Positions 51,714 to 61,842 of a DNA stretch of 64,000 nt are shown piece by piece. The stretch comes from Aminobacter carboxidus (GTDB lineage: Bacteria; Pseudomonadota; Alphaproteobacteria; Rhizobiales; Rhizobiaceae): positions 1-64,000 of the forward strand of contig NZ_JACZEP010000009.1 in the NCBI RefSeq assembly GCF_014863355.1. Direction: 5' to 3'. How positions within the stretch are numbered: the stretch's first letter is position 1; each line of letters opens with the position of its first letter. The notes under the pieces were generated by a model. The model worked only from the letters and a program-made list of their open reading frames with translations. It made no database searches and was not told the origin of the DNA. Made by a program: the position numbers and the translations under genes.

Positions 51714-52688
51714 CTAGCCGGTGATGTCGATGACGCCGCAATCGCCGCTGGCACTGCCGAAGGCGAGGCGGCGTTCTTCCTTGTCCCAGGCCATCGAGGT
51801 GATGGCGCCCTTGCCGGGGCGGCGCAGCAGTACTTCCTTGGCGTCGGCAAAACGCACCGCCAGCACCATGCCGTCCTCGTAGCCGACAGCGACGATGTCT
51901 TCGCTGGGATGACAGGCAACCGAGGTCACCATGGTGTTGCCGCGCGTGCCGAGCTCCAGCGGTGCCTTGCCCATCGGGCCGTCCTTGCCGCTGAACGGCC
52001 AGACGATCGCCGCCGGTGCGCCGGAGCTTGCCAGCCACTTGCCCTTGGCGCTCCACGACAGGCTCTTCACCTTGGCGGGATAGCCGGTCATGCGCATGTG
52101 CTTGGCATCGACGAGCTTCCAGCCATGCAGGGCGTTTTCCTGCATGGTGGTGACGAGGAAGGCGCCGTCGGGCGAAAACGTGATGCCGGTATGGGCGCCG
52201 TCCCATTGCAGTTCGGTCGGCGTGCCGTCGGCGGCAGGGAAATGCAGCGTCGCGCCATTGTAGCGGGCGACGCCGACGCGCATGCCCTTGGGCGAAAAGG
52301 CGATGCCTTCGACCGAGCGCGGGTGGTTGAATTCCTTGGTCTTGCCGTCGGCGAAACGCACCCAGGCATTGCGGCCGCTGGCATAGGCAAGCGCGCCTTG
52401 CGGTCCCGAGGCGACCGAGGTCACCCATTTCTTGCCGATGCTTGCCAGTTCCTCGGCCACGCCCGCCGCGGTCAACGACATCACCTTGCCGTCCTCGCCG
52501 CCCGAGATCATCACGTCGTTCTTGGCGGTGGTCGTCGCCGACAGCAGCCCGTCATGCAGCTTCAGTGACTTCTGGCCATGGTCGAGCCAGTGCACCGTGC
52601 CATCGGCAAGCGCGAAAAACGGGATGTTGTCGAGGAAGCTTGCTGTGACGCAATGTCCGTCGAGATCAAGCGGGGCGACTGTCGGCAT
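51714..52688 (-). CDS. WD40-repeat protein, CobW-associated
   Basis: A 324-residue beta-propeller protein. Repeated blades with the pattern G-x-D/N-G-x-V/A and terminal W/F-D are visible, for example FFALADGTVHWLDHG, VMISGGEDGKVMSLT, SVEGIAFSPKGMRVGVARYNGATLHF and VKSLSWSAKGKWLASSGAPAAIVWPF. There is no signal peptide. In Rhizobiales such a protein is often encoded directly after a CobW-family GTPase gene, as here (160 bp downstream on the same strand). The link to zinc or cobalamin metabolism is by association only. The ATG at 52688 follows the CobW gap, and no strong ribosome-binding site is visible. Confidence 0.85.
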   Translation of the reverse strand: MPTVAPLDLDGHCVTASFLDNIPFFALADGTVHWLDHGQKSLKLHDGLLSATTTAKNDVMISGGEDGKVMSLTAAGVAEELASIGKKWVTSVASGPQGALAYASGRNAWVRFADGKTKEFNHPRSVEGIAFSPKGMRVGVARYNGATLHFPAADGTPTELQWDGAHTGITFSPDGAFLVTTMQENALHGWKLVDAKHMRMTGYPAKVKSLSWSAKGKWLASSGAPAAIVWPFSGKDGPMGKAPLELGTRGNTMVTSVACHPSEDIVAVGYEDGMVLAVRFADAKEVLLRRPGKGAITSMAWDKEERRLAFGSASGDCGVIDITG

Positions 52689-52847
52689 GGGCTGTAAAAC
52701 TTCCGGTGCTGATTTGTCCTCACCCCTAAGGACAGGGGGAGCAAGCGTCAACTTCGACGCTGGGTCGACGCTGGCGTTCGACACGCCTCTGGGGCGAGGC
52801 AAGCGACCGGCCCCCGATAGATCGAGGGCCGTGGGTTGTCTGATGGC

Positions 52848-53933
52848 TTACGCCGCCTGGCAGGCTTCGAAGCTGCGCTTGAGACGCTCGGCGTCGAGCT
52901 CGCGGCCGATGAACACCAGCCGGCTTTCGTGCTTCTCATCGTCCTTCCAGGCGCGCTGGTGGTCGCCCTCGATGATCATGTGGACGCCCTGGATGACGTA
53001 GCGATCCGGATCGTCCTTGATGGCAATGATGCCCTTGAGGCGCAGGATGTTGGGCCCTTCCATCTGGGTGATCTTCTCGATCCAGGGGAAGAACTTCTTG
53101 GAGTCCATCTCGCCGCCGCGCAGCGACACCGACTGCACCGTCACGTCATGGATCGGCGACACCGCCCCATGCTCGTGATGGTCGTGATCATGGTGGGCAT
53201 GGTCGTGATCATGATCGTGGTGGTGATGATGGTCGTGGTCGCAGTTCGGGCCGCATTCGTGGTCGTGGTCATGATCGTGGGCGTCGAGGAAATGCGGGTC
53301 GTCGGCCAAAACGCGCTTCAAATCGAAGGCGCCGCGGTCGAGCACCTGGTCAAGCGCCACGCCGGCGCGGGTGGTGCGGTGGATCTTCGCCGATGGGTTG
53401 ATGGCGCGGATGGCGGCTTCGACGTCGCGCAGCTCGTCAGCGGTCACCAGGTCGGTCTTGTTGAGAACGACGACGTCGGCGAAGGCGATCTGATCCTCGG
53501 CCTCGCGGGAATCCTTGAGGCGCAGCGGCAGGTGCTTGGCGTCGACGAGGGCAACGACGGCGTCGAGCTTGGTCTTGGAACGGACGTCATCGTCCATGAA
53601 GAAGGTCTGGGCCACCGGCACCGGGTCGGCGAGGCCGGTGGTCTCGACGACGATGGCGTCGAAGCGGCCGGGACGGCGCATCAGGCCCTCGACGACGCGG
53701 ATCAGGTCGCCGCGCACCGTGCAACAGACGCAACCATTGTTCATCTCGTAGATTTCCTCGTCGGATTCCACGATCAGGTCGTTGTCGATGCCGATCTCGC
53801 CGAATTCGTTGACGATGACCGCATAACGCTTGCCGTGGTTCTCCGACAGGATGCGGTTGAGCAGCGTCGTCTTGCCGGAACCGAGATAGCCGGTCAGCAC
53901 GGTAACGGGGATTTGGGTCTGAGCTTCGGTCAT
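52848..53933 (-). CDS. CobW/COG0523 GTPase, zinc metallochaperone type
   Basis: A 361-residue G3E-family GTPase. Walker A is GYLGSGKTT (15-23), the metal motif is GCVCC (Cys68, Cys70 and Cys71), and NKTD is at 158-161. A strongly His/Asp-rich loop with a Cys pair (about residues 219-255) follows, then the C-terminal CobW_C domain ([16 protein letters not shown]). The GTPase delivers zinc (or another divalent metal) to client enzymes. The His-rich loop and CxCC motif favour a zinc role, although some relatives supply cobalt for cobalamin. It precedes the WD40 gene. No clear Zur box is visible upstream. Confidence 0.93.
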   Translation of the reverse strand: MTEAQTQIPVTVLTGYLGSGKTTLLNRILSENHGKRYAVIVNEFGEIGIDNDLIVESDEEIYEMNNGCVCCTVRGDLIRVVEGLMRRPGRFDAIVVETTGLADPVPVAQTFFMDDDVRSKTKLDAVVALVDAKHLPLRLKDSREAEDQIAFADVVVLNKTDLVTADELRDVEAAIRAINPSAKIHRTTRAGVALDQVLDRGAFDLKRVLADDPHFLDAHDHDHDHECGPNCDHDHHHHHDHDHDHAHHDHDHHEHGAVSPIHDVTVQSVSLRGGEMDSKKFFPWIEKITQMEGPNILRLKGIIAIKDDPDRYVIQGVHMIIEGDHQRAWKDDEKHESRLVFIGRELDAERLKRSFEACQAA

Positions 53934-54118
53934 GGTCGTCCTCGGGATCGGATAGAGGCTCCATATAGGATGCCGGGGTGGTTTTTGCACGTCTCAAACG
54001 TCATCGCGGCCGCGCGTTTCAAACATTACGGAAGTTTCATTGGGCCAGCAGATCAGGCGCACCTAGATTGAGGTCCAGGCAAGGGGCTTGCCGAGCCATT
54101 TCGCGGAGACAGCCAGCT

Positions 54119-54853
54119 ATGCAGAAATCGTCTTTTCCCGGCAAACTGAGCCGCCGCCGCGCACTTGGCCTGATCGCCGTGACGGCCGGCGGTACAGCAC
54201 TCGTGCCGGTGCAGCTGTTTGCCCAGCAGGCTTCGCCGGCATCCGGCACAGCGCTGCTGATGCCGGAAGCTGGCGTCTGCTCGATCACGCCCGAGACCAC
54301 CGAAGGTCCCTACTACTTCGACCCCGAACTGGAGCGCAGCGAGATCACCGAAGGGCGCGAAGGCGTTAAGCTGACCGTACGCCTGCAGGTCGTCGACGAG
54401 GCCTGCAATCCGATCGAGGGCGCACGCGTCGATCTCTGGCATTGTGATGCAACGGGCCATTACTCCGGCTATCCCGGCCAGGGCGACAACCGCGACGTCG
54501 ATACATCGGGACAGAAGTTCCTGCGCGGCTGGCAGCGGGCGGACAAGACCGGCATCGTGTCCTTTGAGACCATCTATCCCGGTTGGTACCGCGGCCGCAC
54601 CACTCACATTCATTTCAAGGCTTTCCCACGCGAGGGCTTTGAAATGACCGGGCAGATATTTTTCCCCGACGATGTGAGCGAGCACATCTTCTCGACTTGG
54701 GCGCCCTACGCCACGCGTGGCGGACAGCGCGACACGATGAACGCCGACGACGGCATCCTGCGCCGTGCCGGCCCGGGCGTGCAAAGTGCCGTCAGCGAAG
54801 CGGCTTCGGCTTATGAAGCCGTGATGATCATTGCCGTGAAACGGGCGGGATAA
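54119..54853 (+). CDS. Tat-exported intradiol ring-cleavage dioxygenase
   Basis: A 244-residue enzyme of the protocatechuate 3,4-dioxygenase/catechol 1,2-dioxygenase fold with an added twin-arginine signal (LSRRRALGLIAVTAGGTALVP). The iron(III) site is intact: Tyr in TEGPYYF (65 or 66), Tyr157 (GWYRGRTTHIH) and His163 and His165 (HIH). The catalytic domain resembles the single-gene secreted intradiol dioxygenases found in actinobacteria and proteobacteria. Cleavage of a catechol outside the cytoplasm is unusual for this fold. The ATG at 54119 follows CGGAG. It is divergent from the CobW gene. Confidence 0.9.
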   Translation: MQKSSFPGKLSRRRALGLIAVTAGGTALVPVQLFAQQASPASGTALLMPEAGVCSITPETTEGPYYFDPELERSEITEGREGVKLTVRLQVVDEACNPIEGARVDLWHCDATGHYSGYPGQGDNRDVDTSGQKFLRGWQRADKTGIVSFETIYPGWYRGRTTHIHFKAFPREGFEMTGQIFFPDDVSEHIFSTWAPYATRGGQRDTMNADDGILRRAGPGVQSAVSEAASAYEAVMIIAVKRAG

Positions 54854-54927
54854 GCTGATCTCCGCTCGGCGGGCGCCAGCTTGGAAATCCCGTTGACACA
54901 CATCCACTCGTCGCTTCGACTGGGTGA

Positions 54928-55332
54928 ATGAAAGCGAGCGATACTTTCCTTCGATTTGTCACGCACGCGACACACGAGCCTTTCGGGCATCGTAGTGGCC
55001 TTTTCAAAGTCGCCTATGCGCTTCGCAGGGACCTCACACCTGCAGCGCCATTTGCAGTGGACCTCACGAAGCAATTGTCGTGGTTCGAGGCCAACATGGC
55101 GGTGCCGACGCGGTTTTCGAAGTCCCGTCATCCTCGAGCACAAGAGACGGCGCTTTCTTGGGTCAAGGCCAACGCAGACGAGCACATTCGAAGGCTACGC
55201 CTGCTTGTCGCTCTTGTCGAAGAAGTGGGGCAGGTAAATATTGTCGAACTGCGGACGACGCGACCTGGTTATGTCGTTTTCGAAGACGACCATCAGGTGA
55301 TTGCTCAACCTTTCGCCGACACCCCGCGCTGA
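54928..55332 (+). CDS. Conserved small protein of unknown function
   Basis: A 134-residue soluble protein. It has recurring features that I associate with a widespread uncharacterised bacterial family: an N-terminal FLRFVTHATHEPFGHRSGLFKVAY, the segment SWFEANMAVPTRFSKSRHP, then ALSWVKANADEHIRRLRLL and a C-terminal RPGYVVFEDDHQVIAQPFADT. The many His residues give no clear metal motif. There is no signal peptide. Its GC content appears slightly lower than neighbouring genes. No function is assigned. Confidence 0.75.
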   Translation: MKASDTFLRFVTHATHEPFGHRSGLFKVAYALRRDLTPAAPFAVDLTKQLSWFEANMAVPTRFSKSRHPRAQETALSWVKANADEHIRRLRLLVALVEEVGQVNIVELRTTRPGYVVFEDDHQVIAQPFADTPR

Positions 55333-55564
55333 GCTTTCTAACACGCTGCAGCCTTGATGGGCGTTGGGCTTACAAAAATAGGCAATTTGCCGGCGAAGCA
55401 TTCCTGTCATCGAACTGTAACATACGTCTGGCAATAGCGCTCGTAAGCGTGGTCGGTTGCCGGCAAACTGAGCTGGCAACAATCTCCCCGCGGTCGATTG
55501 CCAAGGGCCACGCAGCAACTATTCTCGGCCATTACGGCACGGGGGCGTGGCGCAGGAGAGGCGG

Positions 55565-56077
55565 ATGTCCAAGTCCAACAAAGGCGCGGCGATGAGCCGG
55601 CTTCACCAAGTGGCCCGGCTGGCGCGCACCTCGCTTGCCGCACGGCTTTTGGCACATGGCTTTTATGCCGGCCAGGACCAGATTATGCTGTCGCTGCACG
55701 ATGACGACGGCCAGACCCCTGGCCAGCTCGCCTCGCGCCTCGGCGTGCGTCCCCCGACGATCACCAAGACCATCAACCGGCTGCAGGCCCAGGGCTTCCT
55801 GGAAAAGCGCGCCTCGGAGACCGATGCCCGCCAAGCCCACATCTTCCTGACCGAAACCGGCAACGATGCCATCCGCGCCGTCGAGAAGTCGGTCAAGAAG
55901 ACCGAAAAGCAGGCGCTCAAGGGTTTCGACAAGAAGGACATCAAGCAGCTTTCCAAGCTTCTGCTGCGCATCGAGGCCAACCTTTCCGACCTGACCCTGA
56001 TCGACGACGAGGCCGCCGCCGATGTCGAGGGTGCGGCCGAGGTCGAGCCCGAACTGGAAGCCGAAGCGGCGGAATAG
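55565..56077 (+). CDS. MarR family transcriptional regulator
   Basis: A 170-residue winged-helix protein: LARTSLAARLLAHGFYAGQDQIMLSLHDDDGQTPGQLASRLGVRPPTITKTINRLQAQGFLEKRASETDARQAHIFLTETG. The C-terminal 40 residues are unusually acidic (repeated E/A/D), which may form a disordered tail. The ATG at 55565 follows GGAGAGG. It is followed 130 bp later by an EamA-type exporter gene that it might regulate. The ligand is unknown. Confidence 0.9.
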   Translation: MSKSNKGAAMSRLHQVARLARTSLAARLLAHGFYAGQDQIMLSLHDDDGQTPGQLASRLGVRPPTITKTINRLQAQGFLEKRASETDARQAHIFLTETGNDAIRAVEKSVKKTEKQALKGFDKKDIKQLSKLLLRIEANLSDLTLIDDEAAADVEGAAEVEPELEAEAAE

Positions 56078-56207
56078 CCGCAACGGCAGCAGCGCTCCAT
56101 CCCGTTACAGGGATGGAAAATGGCGTGGCCCACCTGTTTTGCCTTGCCGGGCGGCGGCGATAGGCGCAATAGCCAGATATCCCCAGTCATTTGCCCGGCC
56201 TGCCAGC

Positions 56208-57146
56208 GTGTCTCCTCAAAAACCAGCAGAAACCGCAACGCCTTCATCGGCGATCCTGCTGATATTCGCCTCGGGCCTGGTGTTTTCCTTCCTCGACACC
56301 AGCGCCAAGCATCTCGTCACGTCGGGCATGGCTGCGCCCTTCGTCACCTGGGTGCGCTTTGCCGTGCATGCGGCGATCGTGCTGGTGCTGTTCAAGGCCT
56401 GGGAGCGGCCGGAGCGCCTTGTGCCGCAGAGCCTGAAGCTGCAGATCCTGCGCGCGGTTTTCATGTTCGGCTCGACGATCTTCAATTTTCTGGCGCTGCA
56501 GACCCTGCAGCTTGCCGAAACCGTGTCGATCAACTTCGCCAGTCCGATGGTCATCACCGCCCTTGCCGGGCCGCTGCTTGGCGAATGGGCCGGCTGGCGG
56601 CGCTGGCTCGCGGTCTTCGTCGGCTTTCTCGGCGTGCTCGTCATCACCCGGCCGGGCTTCGGCGGCTTCGACATCGGCCACATCTTTTCGCTCTGCGCCA
56701 TGCTGAGTTCGTCGCTTTACACCATTATGACCCGGCAGATGGGCCGACGCGAAACGGCCGAGAGCCTGATCCTCTATTCGGCTGTCGTGCCGGCGATCTT
56801 CATGCTGCCGGCCGTGCCTTTGGCCGGCTCGTTGCCTGTCCACTCCTACGACTGGCTGGTGCTGTTCGGGCTCGGCGTCTTCGGCGGTTTCGGCCACTGG
56901 CTGCTGATCAAGGCCTATCAGCGCGCCTCCGCCACAGCGCTTGCGCCTTACCCCTACCTGCAGATGGTCTGGATGATCATCCTGGGCTGGCTGGTGTTCG
57001 ACCAGTTGCCCGACCGCTGGACGCTTGCGGGTGCCATGATCATCGTTGCCAGCGGCCTCTACATCATCCATCGCGAGCATACGCTGAGGGTTCGGAACCG
57101 GGCCGCGCCAAGCACCGAAACCGAAGAGCTGGCAAAAAAGCTTTGA
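56208..57146 (+). CDS. EamA (DMT superfamily) transporter
   Basis: A 312-residue inner-membrane transporter with about ten transmembrane segments in two EamA repeats: ILLIFASGLVFSFLDTSAKHL, then FNFLALQTLQLAETVSINFASPMVITALAGPLLGEWAGWRRWLAVFVGFLGVLVITRPGF, and the second repeat ending AGAMIIVASGLYIIHREH. Such proteins export amino acids, metabolites or drugs. The start is uncertain: GTG at 56208 gives the usual short cytoplasmic N-terminus but has no good ribosome-binding site. It lies between the MarR gene and the LacI gene on the same strand. Confidence 0.85.
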   Translation: MSPQKPAETATPSSAILLIFASGLVFSFLDTSAKHLVTSGMAAPFVTWVRFAVHAAIVLVLFKAWERPERLVPQSLKLQILRAVFMFGSTIFNFLALQTLQLAETVSINFASPMVITALAGPLLGEWAGWRRWLAVFVGFLGVLVITRPGFGGFDIGHIFSLCAMLSSSLYTIMTRQMGRRETAESLILYSAVVPAIFMLPAVPLAGSLPVHSYDWLVLFGLGVFGGFGHWLLIKAYQRASATALAPYPYLQMVWMIILGWLVFDQLPDRWTLAGAMIIVASGLYIIHREHTLRVRNRAAPSTETEELAKKL

Positions 57147-57172
57147 TTTGCCGTTGAACAATGGCATACGGC

Positions 57173-57187
57173 TTTAAACGGTTTAAA
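57173..57187 (+). promoter_or_regulatory. TTTAAACGGTTTAAA, possible LacI-type operator
   Basis: Two TTTAAA hexamers flank CGG, 24 bp before the LacI-family start. It is the only A/T-rich symmetric block in this short gap and could be an autoregulatory operator. Because TTTAAA is itself palindromic, the symmetry is not strong evidence. LacI sites normally have a central CG, which is only approximately met here. Confidence 0.35.
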
Positions 57188-57210
57188 AGACCGTCCGTTC
57201 ACGCTTGCGG

Positions 57211-58245
57211 ATGGAGGGCCCGCTGGCTCAGAAGATCAAGCTTTCGACGATTGCCGACGCGCTTGGGGTTTCGACCGCAACCGTGTCGCTTGCGTTGCGT
57301 GACAGCCCGCTTGTCGCCGACGTCACACGCGACCGCATCAAGCAGCATGCCCGCGAGATCGGCTACATCTACAACCGCCGTGCCGCCAGCCTGCGCACCT
57401 CGCGCTCCGGCATTGTCGGGGTCGTCGTCCACGACATCATGAACCCGTTCTATGCCGAGATTTTGCGCTCCATCGAGAGCGAACTCGACCGCAGCCGGCA
57501 GACCTTCATCCTGTCCAACCACTATGACGATCTGGAAAAGCAGCGCACCTTCGTCGACACGCTCCTGCAGCTCGGCGCCGACGGGGTGATCATGTCGCCG
57601 GCCATCGGCACGCCGGCCGAAGACATCGTCATGGCCGAGGAAAACGGGCTTCCCGCGGTGCTGATCGCCCGTTCGGTCGAAGGTGCCGAGGTGCCGGTGT
57701 TCCGCGGCGACGACGCCTATGGCACCGCACTTGCCACCAACCACCTGATCTCGCTCGGCCACAAACGCATCGCCATGATCGGCGGCACCGACCAGACTTC
57801 GACCGGCCGCCACCGCTACCAGGGTTATCTCAACGCCATGGAAGCAGCGGGGCTCGAAGTGCTGCCGAGCTGGCGTATCGCCGGCCCGCGCACCAAGCAG
57901 GGCGGCTTCGAGGCGGCGGCACAGTTCCTGGCGCTGAAGGACAAGCCGACGGCCGCCTGCTGCTGGAACGACCTCGTCGCCATCGGCCTGATGAACGGCA
58001 TCGCCCGTGCCGGCCTCGTGCCCGGCATCGACGTCTCGGTCACCGGTTATGACGACCTCGAGGAGGCCCAGATCGCGACGCCGGCACTGACCACGGTGTG
58101 GAACGGTCAGCGCGAGGTCGGCCGCCGCGCTGCCAGCGCTTTGCTCGACAAGCTCAACGGCCAGTCGGTGCGGCCGTCGCAGGAACTGATCAAGCCCGAG
58201 CTGCATGTCAGGCAGTCCACCGGAAAACCCAAAGAACGCACATGA
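57211..58245 (+). CDS. LacI family transcriptional regulator
   Basis: A 344-residue LacI regulator: N-terminal helix-turn-helix (KLSTIADALGVSTATVSLALRDSPLV) with the hinge helix in YNRRAASLRTSRSG, and a periplasmic-binding-protein-like effector domain (about 65-340, DGVIMSPAIG, GRHRYQGYLNAM, GYDDLEEA). The ATG at 57211 is preferred over TTG at 57205. Its stop overlaps the start of the hydroxyacid dehydrogenase gene (ATGA), so the dehydrogenase is probably in the same operon and perhaps controlled by it. The ligand is likely a sugar or sugar acid. Confidence 0.92.
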   Translation: MEGPLAQKIKLSTIADALGVSTATVSLALRDSPLVADVTRDRIKQHAREIGYIYNRRAASLRTSRSGIVGVVVHDIMNPFYAEILRSIESELDRSRQTFILSNHYDDLEKQRTFVDTLLQLGADGVIMSPAIGTPAEDIVMAEENGLPAVLIARSVEGAEVPVFRGDDAYGTALATNHLISLGHKRIAMIGGTDQTSTGRHRYQGYLNAMEAAGLEVLPSWRIAGPRTKQGGFEAAAQFLALKDKPTAACCWNDLVAIGLMNGIARAGLVPGIDVSVTGYDDLEEAQIATPALTTVWNGQREVGRRAASALLDKLNGQSVRPSQELIKPELHVRQSTGKPKERT

Positions 58246-59225
58246 CCGTGTCGAATTCCGAAACGCCGGCGATCGTGATCCCCGGCCTGCTGCACCCGCG
58301 CGTCGCCGAGCGGCTCAAATCGGCATTTCCGCTCGTTGAACTCGCCTCTGGCGATCCGGCATTGCTGACCCAGGAGATGAAGGCAAAGGTGCGCGGCATC
58401 GCCTCGGCCGGCCGCGTCGATGCGGCTTTCATCGACGCTTTGCCCCATCTCGAGATCATCGCCAATTTCGGCGTCGGTTACGATGGTGTCGATGCGCGCC
58501 ATGCCGGCGCGCGCGGCATCATGGTCACCAATACGCCAGACGTTCTGACCGAGGAGGTCGCCGACACCGCTGTCGGCCTGCTCATCAACACGGTGCGCGA
58601 GCTGCCGCGGGCCGAAGCCTGGCTGCGCGACGGGCGCTGGGTCCGCGAGGGCGGCTATCGCCTGACGCCGGGCACGCTGCGCGGCCGCCGCATCGGCATC
58701 TTCGGCATGGGCCGCATCGGCCTTGCCGTCGCGCGCCGTCTCGAAGCCTTCGGGCTGCCGATCGCTTATCACAACCGCCGCCCTGTCAATGGCGTCGCCT
58801 ACGACTACTTTCCGACGCTGAAGCAACTGGCAGCCGCCGTCGACACGCTGGTGTCGGTGGCGCCGGCTACGCCGCAGACCGAAAAGATCGTCGACGCCGG
58901 CATCTTCGAAGCGCTCGGTGCCAACGGCGTCTTCGTCAATGTCGGCCGTGGCGCCACCGTCGACGAGGCAGCCCTGGTTGCGGCTCTTTCAAAAGGCACG
59001 ATCCTGGCGGCTGGCCTCGATGTCTTCACCGACGAGCCGAACGTGCCGCAGGCATTGATCGACCTGCCCAACGCATCGCTGCTGCCGCATGTCGCCTCCG
59101 CCACCGTCCACACCCGGCAAGCGATGGCCGATCTTGCCGCCGACAACATCTTGTCGTGGTTTTCCCAGGCGCGCCGGGCGTTGACGCCCGTGCCCGAGAC
59201 CGCTGAAGTGACGGCCAGGGTCTAG
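58242..59225 (+). CDS. D-isomer 2-hydroxyacid dehydrogenase
   Basis: A 327-residue NAD(P)-dependent dehydrogenase of the glyoxylate/hydroxypyruvate reductase group. The cofactor loop is GMGRIG (155-160). The catalytic Arg236 (NVGRGATVDE), Glu265 (DEPNVP) and His283 (LLPHVAS) are all present. The N-terminal region EIIANFGVGYDGVD is typical. It is translationally coupled to the LacI gene. Reduction of glyoxylate or hydroxypyruvate is likely, but the natural acid cannot be fixed from the sequence. Confidence 0.92.
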   Translation: MTVSNSETPAIVIPGLLHPRVAERLKSAFPLVELASGDPALLTQEMKAKVRGIASAGRVDAAFIDALPHLEIIANFGVGYDGVDARHAGARGIMVTNTPDVLTEEVADTAVGLLINTVRELPRAEAWLRDGRWVREGGYRLTPGTLRGRRIGIFGMGRIGLAVARRLEAFGLPIAYHNRRPVNGVAYDYFPTLKQLAAAVDTLVSVAPATPQTEKIVDAGIFEALGANGVFVNVGRGATVDEAALVAALSKGTILAAGLDVFTDEPNVPQALIDLPNASLLPHVASATVHTRQAMADLAADNILSWFSQARRALTPVPETAEVTARV

Positions 59226-59279
59226 CTGAGCCGATCTGGCTGGGGTGCTATCTCCCCGGCGCGGGGAAGCGCCCGGAGC

Positions 59280-60053
59280 TTACTCCGCTGCCGTCCGTGC
59301 CGCCTGCCTTGCGACAGCATGGGCCCGCACGGCATCGCCGAAGGCCTTGAAGATACGCTGCGAGACGTCGTCCGACTTGACCCAGTATTCGGGATGCCAT
59401 TGCACGCCGACGGCGAAGGCGCGTGAGTCGCGTATCGACACCGCTTCGACAGTGCCGTCGGGTGCCACCGCCTCAACCTGCAGCTTCGAACCGAGGCGTT
59501 CGACCGCCTGGCGGTGGACCGAATTGACCAGGATGTCGCCTGGGCCGAACACGCCGGCAAGGCAGCTGCCTGGCTTGATGGTCGCCACCTGATGGATGGC
59601 GAAGCGTTCGTCCTGGTTGTCGCTGACGGGTGCGCGGTGATCGGCGATGCCTTCGCGCTCCTGGATTTCGGTGGCGAGCGAGCCGCCAAGCGCGACGTTC
59701 AATTCCTGGATGCCGCGGCAGATGGCGAGCAGCGGCACGCCGCGCTCGATCGCCTTGCGGATCAGCGGCATGGTCGTGGCATCGCGGGCGAAGTCGTAAG
59801 GGCCGTTGGCCTCGGTCGCTTCCTCGCCATACAGGCGCGGATCGACGTTGGACTTCGAGCCGGTCAGCATGACCCCGTCGACGGATGACAACAGCTCGTC
59901 GAGGTCGAGGCGGTCGCCGAAATTGGGCACCAGTACCGGTAGCACACCGGCGCCCGAGATCGCCGCCTCGAGATACTGCTGGGGTGCTGCATGCCAGGTG
60001 TAGTTCTCGAACTGCTTGACGTCTGACGACACGGCAACAAGCGGCTGGTGCAT
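59280..60053 (-). CDS. Gamma-glutamyl-gamma-aminobutyrate hydrolase (class I glutamine amidotransferase-like)
   Basis: A 257-residue peptidase C26-family hydrolase. The nucleophile Cys112 (LLAICRGIQELN) and the partner His220 and Glu222 (WHPEYW) complete the catalytic triad. The sequences VMLTGSKSNVDPRLY and PVLVPNFGDR are typical of PuuD-like hydrolases, which release GABA in putrescine breakdown. The glutamine-synthetase-like gene at 47235 would be its logical partner but lies 12 kb away. E. coli names this PuuD, which is unrelated to the urate hydroxylase gene of the same name. It is divergent from the TRAP genes. Confidence 0.92.
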   Translation of the reverse strand: MHQPLVAVSSDVKQFENYTWHAAPQQYLEAAISGAGVLPVLVPNFGDRLDLDELLSSVDGVMLTGSKSNVDPRLYGEEATEANGPYDFARDATTMPLIRKAIERGVPLLAICRGIQELNVALGGSLATEIQEREGIADHRAPVSDNQDERFAIHQVATIKPGSCLAGVFGPGDILVNSVHRQAVERLGSKLQVEAVAPDGTVEAVSIRDSRAFAVGVQWHPEYWVKSDDVSQRIFKAFGDAVRAHAVARQAARTAAE

Positions 60054-60287
60054 GATCGGGTTCGAATCCTTGTGGAAAGCAGGCTGTTTCCTTGCCTACA
60101 AAATAGGCGATCCCGAGGCGCTTTTCCAACACAAGTTTGCATATCTCGTATGTGCCAGATGAGCGGGATTAGACTATAGTGTTAGATGCTTGGGCTGCCG
60201 CAGCGTTTTGCGCGGTCAAACTTTCCCTGCCCTCTCGGGCGCGCTTTACTCATCCCCTTCGCCGTGTATTGTCGCGGTCGGCGTTAG

Positions 60288-61460
<1,173 letters not shown>

Positions 61461-61483
61461 GCTTCCGCACTGCACCGTGTCAG

Positions 61484-61518
61484 AGGCCCGGGACGCACAT
61501 GCGCGCGCCCCGGGCCTT
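61484..61518 (+). terminator. Hairpin terminator of the first TRAP binding-protein gene
   Basis: AGGCCCGGG ... CCCGGGCCT forms a 9-bp GC-rich stem around a loop of about 16 bases, 24 bp after the stop codon, and is followed by TTATACATTT. The weak T run makes it an acceptable rho-independent terminator. Confidence 0.65.
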
Positions 61519-61527
61519 ATACATTTC

Positions 61528-61560
61528 GAGGCCGGAATGTCGTTATGATGTTCCGGCCTC
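61528..61560. repeat. Second hairpin, GAGGCCGGAA / TTCCGGCCTC
   Basis: A perfect 10-bp inverted repeat (61528-61537 and 61551-61560) with a 13-base loop follows the terminator. It could be a backup terminator or a small palindromic element. It ends just before the sigma-factor remnant. Apart from these two hairpins and that remnant, the 61461-62047 gap contains nothing I can identify. Confidence 0.5.
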
Positions 61561-61590
61561 AGTTGTCATTGTGGTGGTTGCAACACCGCG

Positions 61591-61842
61591 ATGACGGCAC
61601 GCAGAGCGGTTGGCCTGTCCGAGGCGGGGTGGCTTGAAGCCGCGTCGCGCTCGCTCGACGCGCTGGCGCCCGAACTCAAGGGCTATCAGCCCTATCATGC
61701 GGCGCGCGCCGAGCTGTTGTCGCGCAAGGGCAATTTCAGCCAAGCGGCCGCCGCGTACGCCATCGCCATCGAGTTGGCCAGCTCGGTGTCAGACTCGGCA
61801 TTCTTGCGGCGACGGGCCGGGCATCTCGCCGGGCGAAGCTAA
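61591..61842 (+). pseudogene. Remnant of an ECF sigma factor C-terminal domain
   Basis: An 83-residue reading frame (GLSEAGWLEAASRSLDALAPELKGYQPYHAARAELLSRKGNFSQAAAAYAIAIELA and so on) matches only the TPR-like C-terminal end of DUF6596-type ECF sigma factors (L-x-Y-x-P-Y-H-A-A-R-A-E-L-L-x-R). The sigma-2 and sigma-4 regions are missing and no upstream coding sequence continues them. It is a decayed fragment between the two tandem TRAP binding-protein genes, suggesting an old deletion or insertion event here. Confidence 0.7.

Noticed and set aside
53150-53285. CAT/GTG-rich repeated stretch resembling a short tandem repeat
   Set aside because: It is the coding DNA of the His/Asp-rich loop of the CobW GTPase on the minus strand, not an independent repeat.
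55333-55564. Candidate RNA gene or regulatory element between the small hypothetical gene and the MarR gene
   Set aside because: I found no stable hairpin, tRNA-like fold or repeat, only ordinary intergenic sequence.
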